From NCBI RefSeq assembly GCF_039543565.1, contig NZ_BAABJZ010000003.1, positions 62,001 to 126,000 of the forward strand: a DNA stretch of 64,000 nucleotides. Reading direction: 5' to 3'. Below the pieces are notes generated by a model. The model had not been told where the DNA came from and did not search any database. It saw only the letters and a list, made by a program, of their open reading frames with translations. Numbering within the stretch: position 1 is the first letter of the stretch; every line of letters begins with the position of its first letter. This stretch comes from Ferrimonas pelagia. GTDB lineage: Bacteria; Pseudomonadota; Gammaproteobacteria; Enterobacterales; Shewanellaceae. The translations under genes were made by a program, and so were the position numbers. Shown in pieces: positions 26,477-34,750 of this stretch.

Positions 26477-27916
26477 ATGATATCGACGGCGACAACCATT
26501 ACTTTTTTTGCGTATCTGATCTTCTTGTTGGTGATCGGCACCTTGGCCTACAAGAACACCAATACGTCTTCGGATTACATCCTTGGGGGCCGTAAAATGG
26601 GCCCTGCCGTGACCGCACTCAGCGTCGGTGCCTCCGACATGTCTGGCTGGCTGCTGCTTGGCCTGCCCGGGGCGGTTTACCTATCCGGCTTAAGCGAAGC
26701 CTGGATCGGGATCGGCCTGGTATTGGGGGCTTGGGTAAACTGGCACCTGGTCGCCAAGCGCCTGCGGATCTACACCGAGTTCACTCGCGACTCGCTGACC
26801 CTACCGGATTTCCTTGAGCGCCGTTTCGCCGATAATGGGGTCTTACGCCTAGTCGCCGCCAGCACCACCTTACTGTTTTTCACCTTCTATACCTCCTCCG
26901 GTATGGTTGGCGGCGCCATTCTGTTTGAACAAGTGTTTGGCCTGGATTACACCGCTGCCCTGCTGGTGGGCTCCGCCATTATTGTCTCCTACACCTTCGT
27001 CGGCGGCTTCTTCGCTGTCAGCTGGACCGACTTTTTCCAGGGGATCTTGATGTTGTTGGCGTTGATCTTAGTGCCAGCAGTGGTGTTCTTCAGCGACAAC
27101 CACGATGTTGCCATGCTAGAGCCGGGCATGCTGGAGATCTTGCCGGAAAGCCTGTCACTGCTCGCCATCATCTCCTTGATGGCCTGGGGCCTGGGTTACT
27201 TTGGTCAACCCCACATCCTGTCGCGCTTTATGGCCATCGGCGATGTCAAAGACTTGCCGGTATCACGCCGCATCGCCATGAGCTGGATGCTGATCTCCCT
27301 GTTCGGCGCCCTAGCAACCGGTCTGGCCGGCGCGCTCTACTTTGCTGGCAGTCCGCTCCCCAATGCCGAGACCGTGTTTATCGAGCTGTCCAAGGTGCTG
27401 TTTAACCCATGGATCGCCGGTTTCCTCATTGCCGCTATCCTGTCGGCCATCATGAGTACCATCGACTCGCAACTGCTGGTCTGCTCCTCTGTGGTGACCG
27501 AAGACTTCTACAAGAAGTGGTTGCGTCCAGACGCGTCTGAGCGCGAAAAGGTGATGGTGGGTCGTTTGACCGTATTGGCGGTTGCCGTATTGGCCACCAT
27601 GATCGCCCTCAACCCACAGTCCAGCGTGCTCTCCCTGGTGTCCTACGCCTGGGCGGGCTTTGGTGCCGCCTTCGGGCCGGTGATCCTGCTGTCCCTGTAC
27701 TGGCGTGACTACAGCCGATACGGCGCCATCGCCACCATCATCGTCGGCGCCGCCACCGTGGTGCTGTGGAAACCGCTTGAAGGCGGCCTATTCGATCTGT
27801 ACGAGATCCTGCCCGGCTTCCTGTTTGCGACCATCGCCGGTGTGATCGTCAGTAAATGGAAGCCCACCACCGAACCTGTGCGCGAGCAGCACGCCAAGTT
27901 TGAGCAGCTACTCTAA
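26477..27916 (+). CDS. putP: Sodium/proline symporter
   Basis: A 479-residue SSS-family transporter with about thirteen membrane helices. PutP-like features: the helix-2 region SVGASDMSGWLLLGLPG (sodium and proline site), GGRKMGP ahead of it, and SAIMSTIDSQLLVCSS in helix 8. The open frame reaches back to 26303 through the elaA gene; ATG 26477 gives the canonical PutP N-terminus. Size and motif order match PutP closely, though other SSS substrates cannot be excluded. Ends in its own terminator. Confidence 0.92.
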   Translation: MISTATTITFFAYLIFLLVIGTLAYKNTNTSSDYILGGRKMGPAVTALSVGASDMSGWLLLGLPGAVYLSGLSEAWIGIGLVLGAWVNWHLVAKRLRIYTEFTRDSLTLPDFLERRFADNGVLRLVAASTTLLFFTFYTSSGMVGGAILFEQVFGLDYTAALLVGSAIIVSYTFVGGFFAVSWTDFFQGILMLLALILVPAVVFFSDNHDVAMLEPGMLEILPESLSLLAIISLMAWGLGYFGQPHILSRFMAIGDVKDLPVSRRIAMSWMLISLFGALATGLAGALYFAGSPLPNAETVFIELSKVLFNPWIAGFLIAAILSAIMSTIDSQLLVCSSVVTEDFYKKWLRPDASEREKVMVGRLTVLAVAVLATMIALNPQSSVLSLVSYAWAGFGAAFGPVILLSLYWRDYSRYGAIATIIVGAATVVLWKPLEGGLFDLYEILPGFLFATIAGVIVSKWKPTTEPVREQHAKFEQLL

Positions 27917-27930
27917 ACCTGCAAGACATA

Positions 27931-27958
27931 AAGGGCGCCTCTGGCGCCCTTTTTTTTT
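27931..27958 (+). terminator. Rho-independent terminator of putP
   Basis: Stem AAGGGCGCC / GGCGCCCTT, 3-base loop, and an eight-base T run. Confidence 0.95.
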
Positions 27959-28128
27959 ACATCAATCCCACCACAAAATCACATTCGCCGACAAAAGGAT
28001 CGAGTTGCCTGCAAAGTCGACGAACTTAGCCCCAAGACCCCCTCTGGTCGGATATGTACGCCTCTGTTCGCTCACTAGAATGCGCAGCAATTATTAAAAC
28101 GATCCACTGCCGTATAGTGAGAGCGCAA

Positions 28129-29613
28129 ATGAAAACGATGAACAAGACCCTGATCGCCGCAGCAATGACTTCGACGTTCACCCTGGTTGCCGCCCCAAGT
28201 TACGCCGCCGGTTTCCAGCTGAACTCCCAATCGGCCACCGGTATCGGTCGTGCCTTCGCTGGTGACGCCATCATTGCCGATAACGCCTCGGTACTGTCCC
28301 GTAACCCGGCCGCCATGGCACTGTTCGATCAGAAAGCCGTTTCGGTTGGCGCCTCCTATGTGGATCTGGATGTACAGATCAACAACGTCGAGTACGCCGG
28401 TGGCAATCTGGGCAGCATCGACGATGCGGCGTCCAACACCGTCATTCCCAACTTCTACTACATCCAGCCGCTGAGCGACAAGTGGGCGTTCGGGATCGCC
28501 GCCTTTACCAACTTTGGGACCGGCACCGACTCCTCGTCCCTGCTGAGCACGCAGGCACCGGTAAACCCGATCCCTGGCGGCGCTATGCCACTGGATCTGA
28601 TCGGTGAGACCGAAGTGATCACCATGAACCTGAACGCCAGTGTGTCTTACCGCATCAACGATCAGTTCGCCATCGGTGCTGGCCTGGACATCGTTCACGG
28701 CTCCGGCAAGCTGACCCGTGCCCAAAACGCCATCAGTGCCGACGCCGATGGCATCGGTTTCGGCGGGATCCTGGGGGCCACCTATGAGGTGAACGACAAC
28801 CACCGTTTCGGCATGAGCTATCGCTTTAGCCCGAACGTCACCGCCACCGGTGATATCGGTGCCAACCTGGGGATCAACGGCGAACTCAGCTACAGCCACA
28901 GTGTGGTTGGCAGCGGCTGGGTACCAAACAGCTACACCGTAAACCTCAACGCCACCGATCTGGCCCTAGGCATTGCCGCTGACTTCGAAGAGTTGGAAGT
29001 GCCGCTGCCGGACGTGTTCCAGTTTGCTGGCTTCCATCAGTTGACCGACCGCTTTGCGCTGCACTACACCGCCCAGTGGACCCAATGGAGCGTGTTTGAC
29101 CAAGTCACCGCCCGCAACGGTAAGATCAGCGGCGATTTCGCCGGCACCCTCAACGCCAACTGTCAGGGCGACAGCGCCGCTGGCGAAGCGACGTGTCTGG
29201 GCATAAATGCCATCTTTGATCAGATCCTACCCATTTCCGGCGAGAGACAGTTGTTTAGCGCAGATCTGGCCGAAGTGGCCTTGAAAGAGTACAACTGGAA
29301 AGACTCTTGGATGCTGAGCATCGGTGGCACCTATGACGTCACCGACAAGCTGGCCCTGCGCGCCGGTTACATGTACGACCAAGGCGTGGTTGGCGAAATC
29401 GCTTCCCTGTCCATCCCGGATTCCGACCGTAACTGGTACACCGCCGGTATGGGCTACAAGCTCTCTCGCAATGCCAGCGTCGATCTGGGCATCGCCTTCG
29501 TTCGTGGTAAAGAGGTTCAGTTGGAAGAAGACTCCCTCTTCGCCGGCACCGTCTCTGCCACCACCAACTCCAACGCCGTGTACTACTCCATGCAGTACAA
29601 CCATCGCTTCTAA
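28129..29613 (+). CDS. FadL-family outer membrane protein (paralog 1)
   Basis: 494 residues starting MKTMNKTLIAAAM, with a signal peptide ending near SYA-AGF. The mature N-terminus AGFQLNSQSATGIGRAFAGD and the following DNASVLSRNPAAMALF are the hatch signatures of FadL/OMPP1, and the protein ends in an aromatic residue (NHRF) as outer membrane barrels do. FadL proteins carry long-chain fatty acids or other hydrophobic compounds across the outer membrane. The frame extends upstream to 28054 but that part is not a leader. A weak FadR-like half site, CTGGTCGGA, lies at 28044-28052. A tandem paralog follows; each has its own terminator. Confidence 0.92.
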   Translation: MKTMNKTLIAAAMTSTFTLVAAPSYAAGFQLNSQSATGIGRAFAGDAIIADNASVLSRNPAAMALFDQKAVSVGASYVDLDVQINNVEYAGGNLGSIDDAASNTVIPNFYYIQPLSDKWAFGIAAFTNFGTGTDSSSLLSTQAPVNPIPGGAMPLDLIGETEVITMNLNASVSYRINDQFAIGAGLDIVHGSGKLTRAQNAISADADGIGFGGILGATYEVNDNHRFGMSYRFSPNVTATGDIGANLGINGELSYSHSVVGSGWVPNSYTVNLNATDLALGIAADFEELEVPLPDVFQFAGFHQLTDRFALHYTAQWTQWSVFDQVTARNGKISGDFAGTLNANCQGDSAAGEATCLGINAIFDQILPISGERQLFSADLAEVALKEYNWKDSWMLSIGGTYDVTDKLALRAGYMYDQGVVGEIASLSIPDSDRNWYTAGMGYKLSRNASVDLGIAFVRGKEVQLEEDSLFAGTVSATTNSNAVYYSMQYNHRF

Positions 29614-29638
29614 GCGATCCGCGTGAACAGCAATACCA

Positions 29639-29665
29639 ACGGGGTGCCTCTGGCACCCCGTTTTG
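29639..29665 (+). terminator. Rho-independent terminator of fadL paralog 1
   Basis: 10-bp stem ACGGGGTGCC / GGCACCCCGT with a TCT loop, then TTTT. Confidence 0.92.
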
Positions 29666-29813
29666 CTATAAAAACGCCAACAAACAGGAGTAATTACTCT
29701 AATCCCGGCAATTTTTAATGGACTGCTCTGTGGTGGGCAGTTTTTGTGCACGTCTATGGACGCCAGAAGCGAGATCTTGATCGCAGTTTTGTGTATTATG
29801 TCGACGCGTTTGA

Positions 29814-29830
29814 TACAGGTCAGACCACGA
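29814..29830. promoter_or_regulatory. FadR-like operator upstream of fadL paralog 2
   Basis: ACAGGTCAGACCACG contains the perfect palindromic core GGTCAGACC (29818-29826), 10 of 11 bases of TGGTCNGACCA. It is about 70 bp upstream of the fadL paralog 2 start. The same motif precedes fadI, which supports a shared FadR regulon. Confidence 0.6.
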
Positions 29831-29894
29831 AAGCAACGCCCATCCATACAATGGGTTACGTGTTTCGCACAATTACAACAACAAGGAAAAGTTG

Positions 29895-31268
29895 ATGAAA
29901 GCTGTTAACAAGACGCTCATCGCCTTGGCGGTCGCCGCCATCAGTTCCCCCTCCTTCGCCGCAGGCTTCGGCCTCAATGCCCAATCCGCCACCGGCGTCG
30001 GTCGTGCTATCTCCGGTGACGCCGCCATCGGCGACAATGCCGCTATCCTAGCCCGCAACCCCGCCGGTATGGCGCTGTTTGACAGTAAAGCCCTCTCGGT
30101 TGGCATGAGCTATCTGGATGTCGACGTCAACATCAAAGACGTTTCAGTCACGCTGCCAGGGGCGATTGTGGGCTCGCCTTCCGATGTTGCGGTGCCTATC
30201 GGCAGTGAACACAGCGCCGCCGACAACAAGTTTGTCCCCAGCATCTACTACATCCAGCCGATCAACGATCAATTTGCCTTTGGTCTGGCCGCCTTTACTA
30301 ACTTCGGCACCGGCACCGACACCAGCGCCCTGCAGGGTGGCGAGTTGATCCCGGGCAGCGAACTGCCTAAACCGGAAGACCTGCTGGGCAACACCCAGTT
30401 GACCACCGTCAACTTCAATGCCAGCTTGTCCTACCGCATCAATGAGATGTTCAGCGTCGGCGCCGGTTTGGACGTGATCTACGGCTCTGGTGAAGTCAGC
30501 CGTGGTTCCATCCCAGACGGCGCCGGCGGTGCCATTCAACTGGTGGACGTCGATGCCGATGGCATCGGCTTCGGCGGGATCGTCGGCGGCCTGATCGAGT
30601 TTAATCAAGATCACCGCATCGGCTTCAGCTACCGCTTCAGCCCGGAAGTGACCGCCGACGGCACCACCGACAAACTCAGCAGCGAAGAGGGCGTCCCGGC
30701 CCGCTATCAAGAGATGACCGTGCCCCTGCCGGACATCTTCCAGATCGCCGGTTTCCACCAGGTATTGCCCCAACTGGCACTACATTACACAGTGCAGTTC
30801 ACCCAGTGGAGCACCTTTGATGAGATCACCATGAAAGACGGTGTGATCGCCATGGGTCACCCTCTGCTTGATGGCAGCGCCGTACCCAACGAGCCGCTGA
30901 AGGAGTACCAATGGGAAGACTCCTGGCTGTACAGTGTCGGTGCCACCTACTCCGTCACCGACCAATTGGATCTGCGCGCCGGCTACATGTTTGATAATGG
31001 CGTGATCGGCGAGCTCGAGTCCATCTCCATCCCGGATTCTGACCGCAACTGGTACACCTTTGGCGCAACGTACCGCCTCGACAAGCACCACAGCTTCGAC
31101 TTTGGTTACGCCTATGTTCAGGGCCAGGACGTGGAAGTGACGGAGCTCAGTGCCATCCTAACGGCAGGGATCAGCGAGCAAGTTGGTGCGCTGACTCCGA
31201 TCTACACCACAGCGACCACCCGCTCCAACGCGCAGTACTTCTCACTGCAGTACAACTACAGCTTCTGA
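29895..31268 (+). CDS. FadL-family outer membrane protein (paralog 2)
   Basis: 457 residues starting MKAVNKTLIALAV with AAGGAA upstream. Signal peptide ends near SFA-AGF; mature N-terminus AGFGLNAQSATGVGRAISGD and the NPAGMALFDSKALSVG block are FadL signatures, and the C-terminus NYSF is a barrel end. It is similar along its whole length to paralog 1 (shared IPDSDRNWYT, DADGIGFGGI, LPDIFQ/LPDVFQ) but shorter in the loops, so the two arose by tandem duplication. A FadR-like operator and a 281-bp gap suggest it is transcribed on its own. Confidence 0.92.
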   Translation: MKAVNKTLIALAVAAISSPSFAAGFGLNAQSATGVGRAISGDAAIGDNAAILARNPAGMALFDSKALSVGMSYLDVDVNIKDVSVTLPGAIVGSPSDVAVPIGSEHSAADNKFVPSIYYIQPINDQFAFGLAAFTNFGTGTDTSALQGGELIPGSELPKPEDLLGNTQLTTVNFNASLSYRINEMFSVGAGLDVIYGSGEVSRGSIPDGAGGAIQLVDVDADGIGFGGIVGGLIEFNQDHRIGFSYRFSPEVTADGTTDKLSSEEGVPARYQEMTVPLPDIFQIAGFHQVLPQLALHYTVQFTQWSTFDEITMKDGVIAMGHPLLDGSAVPNEPLKEYQWEDSWLYSVGATYSVTDQLDLRAGYMFDNGVIGELESISIPDSDRNWYTFGATYRLDKHHSFDFGYAYVQGQDVEVTELSAILTAGISEQVGALTPIYTTATTRSNAQYFSLQYNYSF

Positions 31269-31290
31269 TCGCGCCGATCTGAGCTGAAAC

Positions 31291-31315
31291 AAGGAGGCCA
31301 ACCGGCCTCCTTTTT
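31291..31315 (+). terminator. Rho-independent terminator of fadL paralog 2
   Basis: 9-bp stem AAGGAGGCC / GGCCTCCTT with AACC loop and T run. Confidence 0.92.
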
Positions 31316-31432
31316 GATCATGGCTCAACTGCTGATGTGGGTTTGGCTATCACTTCATTCCGTCTGTCCCCCTTCGCAACTCTTCCTCTACCCGTTATTC
31401 TGAAGCCCTTAACGTGTTGGGAATGCTAAAAG

Positions 31433-32305
31433 ATGTGGATCGGCTTTACCCTGCTCGCGGCGTTTATGCAGGCCTGGCGCAATGCCTTTCAAAGCCGACT
31501 CAGTGGCGAAGTCAACGTTGCCGGGGTCACGCTGGCGCGCTTCCTTTGGGCCAGTCCCATCGCCGCTGCCTACCTGACCGCTTTGTATCTGTGGAGTGAT
31601 CCCGGCCTGCCGGCGATCACTCCACCTTTTATCGGCTTTGTCGTCGGTGCCGCGCTGATGCAGATCCTCGCCACCGGCCTGATGGTGCGCCTGTTTCAGA
31701 TGAAGAACTTCGCCGTCGGGGCCGGTCTGGCCAAAAGCGAAGCCCTGCTGGCCGCCATTCTCGGCCTGCTGTTCTTTGGCACAACGCTGTCACCTCTGGG
31801 TTGGCTCGGGATCGGGATCGGTGCCATCGCCGTGTTTCTGCTCTCCAGCAAGGGCGGTCTGCGCCAGCTGTCCCTGCCAACGGTAGCGCTCGGGCTGTGC
31901 TGCGGCGGAGCCTTTGCGTTAACGTCTCTGTGGATCCGCGAAGCCAGCCTCAGCCTCACCCTGCCGTTTCCTCACCGTGCCGCCTGGGTCTTGCTGCTGG
32001 TGATCAGCCTGCAAACCCTGCTCCTACTGCTCTATCTGTGCTGGCGTGATCGCCCGACCCTGCACGCACTCTGGCAACGCCCCAAGCTAACAGGCCTGAT
32101 CAGCCTCAGTAGCTGTCTGGGCTCTATCGGCTGGTTCAGTGCCATGTCGCTGCAAAACGTGCCGATGGTGAAAACCTTGGGTCAGGTGGAAGTGTTTTTC
32201 ACCCTGCTCATCGCCGCCTACTGGCTCAGGCAGAAGGTAAAGCTGCAGGATGTACTTGGCCTGATCTTGATTGCCATCGCCGCCATCATTGTCATGTGGT
32301 CCTGA
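31433..32305 (+). CDS. DMT-superfamily (EamA-type) transporter
   Basis: 290 residues with ten hydrophobic segments in two homologous halves, as in EamA drug/metabolite exporters (GLAKSEALLAAILGLLFFG closes the first half; LGQVEVFFTLLIAAYWLRQK the second). Substrate unknown. ATG 31433 begins the first helix directly; the ribosome binding site is weak. Stands alone between terminators. Confidence 0.85.
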   Translation: MWIGFTLLAAFMQAWRNAFQSRLSGEVNVAGVTLARFLWASPIAAAYLTALYLWSDPGLPAITPPFIGFVVGAALMQILATGLMVRLFQMKNFAVGAGLAKSEALLAAILGLLFFGTTLSPLGWLGIGIGAIAVFLLSSKGGLRQLSLPTVALGLCCGGAFALTSLWIREASLSLTLPFPHRAAWVLLLVISLQTLLLLLYLCWRDRPTLHALWQRPKLTGLISLSSCLGSIGWFSAMSLQNVPMVKTLGQVEVFFTLLIAAYWLRQKVKLQDVLGLILIAIAAIIVMWS

Positions 32306-32480
32306 CTCGGCGCAGCCGTGCATCGAGTTTTTCGAATGCCCCAACCACATTTCGACTATTCCAGAAATTTGACATCATCCCGTAGCGGCGTTAAAGTTTG
32401 GCCAACTTGAGAGGGAGGGAAGGCAGCCGCTGCTGTATTGTCTCCTGAATAATCATTTCGAATCTTCTGGAAACATCGTC

Positions 32481-33518
32481 ATGAGTACCTTAACGATCGA
32501 ACGCCTGCTCGACACACTTCAATTCTTCGCCTTTCTCGCCTTCGAGCTGACCGCCCTGTTTTTGCTGATCAGCTTTTTGATCGGCGTGATCATGGACGTG
32601 ATGCCCGCCAAGCGGATCCAAACCATCTTGGGATCTCAAGGTGGCCGAGGCTACTTGTCCGCCGGTTTGCTGGGGGCGCTGACGCCGTTTTGCAGTTGCT
32701 CAACCATTCCTATGCTGAGCGGACTGCTCAAAGCCCGCGCCGGCTTTGGCCCGACCATCACCTTCCTGTTCACCAGCCCCTTGTTGAATCCCATCATCAT
32801 CGGTCTGTTCTGGGTCACGTTCGGGCTTAAGGTGACCGCCATCTACTTTGCTATCGCGCTGGTAACCTCAGTCATCGCCGGCTTTGTGCTGGAGAAGATG
32901 GGCTTTGAGCGCCATGTCCGCCGTGAAGTGGTGGAAGGCGGTGCCGCCAGCGGTTGCGGCAGCACAACGTCCAGCTGCGGTACACAAACATCGTCCGCAG
33001 CACCCGCCAGCTGTGGCACCAGCACCGAGTCCAGCTGTGGCACTGGCACACCATCGTCTGCCAGCAGCTGTGGCACCGATACCGGCTCAAGCTGTGGTGG
33101 CAGCAAACCCGCGGGCCGTTGGGCCAAGATCTGGGCCGAGACCTGGAAGCAGTTTCGCAAGATCTTCCCCCTGCTGATGCTGGGTGTGGCGATCGGCTCA
33201 TTGACCTACGGCTTTGTCCCGGAAGATCTGATCGTCCAGTACGCTGGCGACGATAACCCACTGGCCATCGCCATTGCCGCCGTGATCGGCGTACCTTTGT
33301 ATATCCGCGCCGAGGCAATGATCCCGCTGGCGGCCGCACTGGAGCTCAAGGGCATGGGCATGGGCGCCTTGATGGCTTTGATCATCGGCAGTGCCGGTGC
33401 CAGCATCACCGAGGTGATCTTGCTCAAAACCCTGTTCCGCCGCCCGATGATCATCGCGTTTCTGACCGTGATCTTCACCATGGCCTTCAGCGCCGGCATG
33501 CTGTTCAGCGTGCTCTAA
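32481..33518 (+). CDS. SO_0444-type Cu/Zn efflux permease (DUF318/YraQ family), Cys-rich loop
   Basis: 345 residues, about eight membrane helices in two halves. The first half carries the family motif TPFCSCSTIP (Cys 71 and 73) and SPLLNPIIIGL; the second repeats the fold with GSAGASITEVILLK. Between the halves (about residues 150-210) is a Ser/Thr-rich loop with six Cys-Gly steps, a likely metal-binding segment. Related proteins export copper/zinc or organoarsenicals (ArsP). An ArsR-type gene follows after a terminator. A second copy lies at 54.2-55.1 kb. Confidence 0.85.
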   Translation: MSTLTIERLLDTLQFFAFLAFELTALFLLISFLIGVIMDVMPAKRIQTILGSQGGRGYLSAGLLGALTPFCSCSTIPMLSGLLKARAGFGPTITFLFTSPLLNPIIIGLFWVTFGLKVTAIYFAIALVTSVIAGFVLEKMGFERHVRREVVEGGAASGCGSTTSSCGTQTSSAAPASCGTSTESSCGTGTPSSASSCGTDTGSSCGGSKPAGRWAKIWAETWKQFRKIFPLLMLGVAIGSLTYGFVPEDLIVQYAGDDNPLAIAIAAVIGVPLYIRAEAMIPLAAALELKGMGMGALMALIIGSAGASITEVILLKTLFRRPMIIAFLTVIFTMAFSAGMLFSVL

Positions 33519-33525
33519 TCCACCT

Positions 33526-33559
33526 CCGGTCCAATGCTCAGCGGCATTGGGCCGGTTTT
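33526..33559 (+). terminator. Rho-independent terminator after the Cu/Zn permease
   Basis: 12-bp stem CCGGTCCAATGC / GCATTGGGCCGG with one wobble pair, six-base loop, TTTT. Confidence 0.8.
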
Positions 33560-33622
33560 CATTTCGATAATTAACTAACTGTGGAAAAATAAACACCATT
33601 CCTTGTCAGCCGGAGTCCATCC

Positions 33623-33919
33623 GTGAGCGAACTCGAACTGCACGCCAAAGCCTTAAAAGAGTTGGGTCATCCTGCCCGCTTGGCCGTTTATAAACGCCTG
33701 TCCAAGGCCGGTCATGCCGGCCTACCCGTCGGCACCCTACAAAAAGAGCTGGCCATTCCCGGCTCCACCCTGTCTCATCACATCTCCGCCTTGGTCTCCG
33801 CCGGCTTAGTGAAACAACACCGGGAGGGCCGCATTCTGCACTGCGTTGCCCAATACGACCAGTTCGATCGCCTACTGGCGTTTCTGTGTGACGAGTGCTG
33901 CAAGGATGAGCAGGGTTAA
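33623..33919 (+). CDS. ArsR/SmtB-type metalloregulator (copy 1)
   Basis: 98 residues from GTG 33623 with GGAG upstream. The winged helix-turn-helix is clear (KELGHPARLAVYKRL then IPGSTLSHHISALVSAGLV and the wing HREGRILHC). The C-terminus CDECCKDEQG holds a Cys cluster that could sense a thiophilic metal. Location after the permease suggests it represses that efflux gene. It resembles the regulator at 55.3 kb (shared KELGHP, GSTLS, REG, C-VA-YD). Confidence 0.88.
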   Translation: MSELELHAKALKELGHPARLAVYKRLSKAGHAGLPVGTLQKELAIPGSTLSHHISALVSAGLVKQHREGRILHCVAQYDQFDRLLAFLCDECCKDEQG

Positions 33920-34038
33920 AGGACGCATTTTACCCGGGCAAAACTTGCCCAGCGGATAGTGACCCGCTACCATTCGGCTCCATTTTCATTCCGGCCGTTG
34001 GCCCAGCCGCCAGCCGCCCGTAAACGCAAGGCACCCGC

Positions 34039-34371
34039 ATGTCCAAATTTTTCTATAAAGGCAAAATTGAGAAGAAGCCTAAGCACGAAAGCTACGGCTA
34101 CAACACCAAGCGGGCCGCGAAGCTAGGCACCGCCGAAAACCCACTCAATCTGATCGTCAATTCCACCGAGCGTCAGGCTGAAATTGAAGCCCTGCTGGCC
34201 GAGCACCAACTCATGGCCAATATCGAACTCAATGCGGACGCGCAAGAAGAGATCACACAGCTGGATACGCTGCTGAATAAACCGCAGACCACCACCTTCG
34301 ATAAAACCCCGAGCCGCAACGATCCCTGCTCTTGCGGTAGTGGTAAGAAATACAAAAAGTGCTGCGGCTGA
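34039..34371 (+). CDS. SEC-C motif protein, PBPRA1643 family
   Basis: 110 residues ending in the SEC-C zinc motif NDPCSCGSGKKYKKCCG, as at the C-terminus of SecA. The N-terminal part MSKFFYKGKIEKKPKHESYG is characteristic of the PBPRA1643 family of small marine gammaproteobacterial proteins. Function unknown; zinc binding is likely. AAGG precedes the ATG. Confidence 0.88.
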   Translation: MSKFFYKGKIEKKPKHESYGYNTKRAAKLGTAENPLNLIVNSTERQAEIEALLAEHQLMANIELNADAQEEITQLDTLLNKPQTTTFDKTPSRNDPCSCGSGKKYKKCCG

Positions 34372-34389
34372 TCGCCCTCATCGCTAAAC

Positions 34390-34423
34390 AACAGCCAGTG
34401 CCACGCACTGGCTGTTTGCTTTC
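34390..34423 (+). terminator. Rho-independent terminator of the SEC-C gene
   Basis: 12-bp stem AACAGCCAGTGC / GCACTGGCTGTT with a 3-base loop, followed by a modest T-rich stretch. Confidence 0.75.
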
Positions 34424-34669
34424 GGTCCCGCTAAGCCCGTCCTTGTCGCTGCCACAAATGAAACATTGCCGTTAGAAACATTGCGTCACGTCACAATAAC
34501 GACACTTACTCAATCACGCCAGTGTCGTTAACAAACAGAGCGTTGTACCGGAATACATCAAACCGAGCATCGAATACATCGAGGCTTCATACCGTTCCGG
34601 CTAAAGCATCCTTATTTAAACCCTGTCGCACCACGTAACACTACAGAACAATCTGAACTCAGCCGTTGT

Positions 34670-34688
34670 AATGGGAATAATTCTCACT
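34670..34688. promoter_or_regulatory. Fur box 1 upstream of the TonB receptor
   Basis: AATGGGAATAATTCTCACT resembles the 19-bp Fur consensus (GATAATGATAATCATTATC), with the two halves GGAATAATTCTC-type inverted. It is about 65 bp before the receptor start. Confidence 0.55.
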
Positions 34689-34711
34689 TAAAGTTCGGCG
34701 CAATTGATTTG

Positions 34712-34729
34712 GTTAATCATTCTCATTAA
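34712..34729. promoter_or_regulatory. Fur box 2 upstream of the TonB receptor
   Basis: GTTAATCATTCTCATTAA matches the AATnATTCTCATT half-site pattern of Fur boxes. It is about 20-40 bp before the ATG, so bound Fur would block initiation. Two adjacent boxes fit strong iron repression. Confidence 0.6.
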
Positions 34730-34750
34730 GAGTTGTACTGGGAGTTAGGA

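Noticed and set aside
28075..28899. 274-codon minus-strand ORF over fadL paralog 1
   Set aside because: Shadow of the GC-rich fadL gene; composition is not protein-like.
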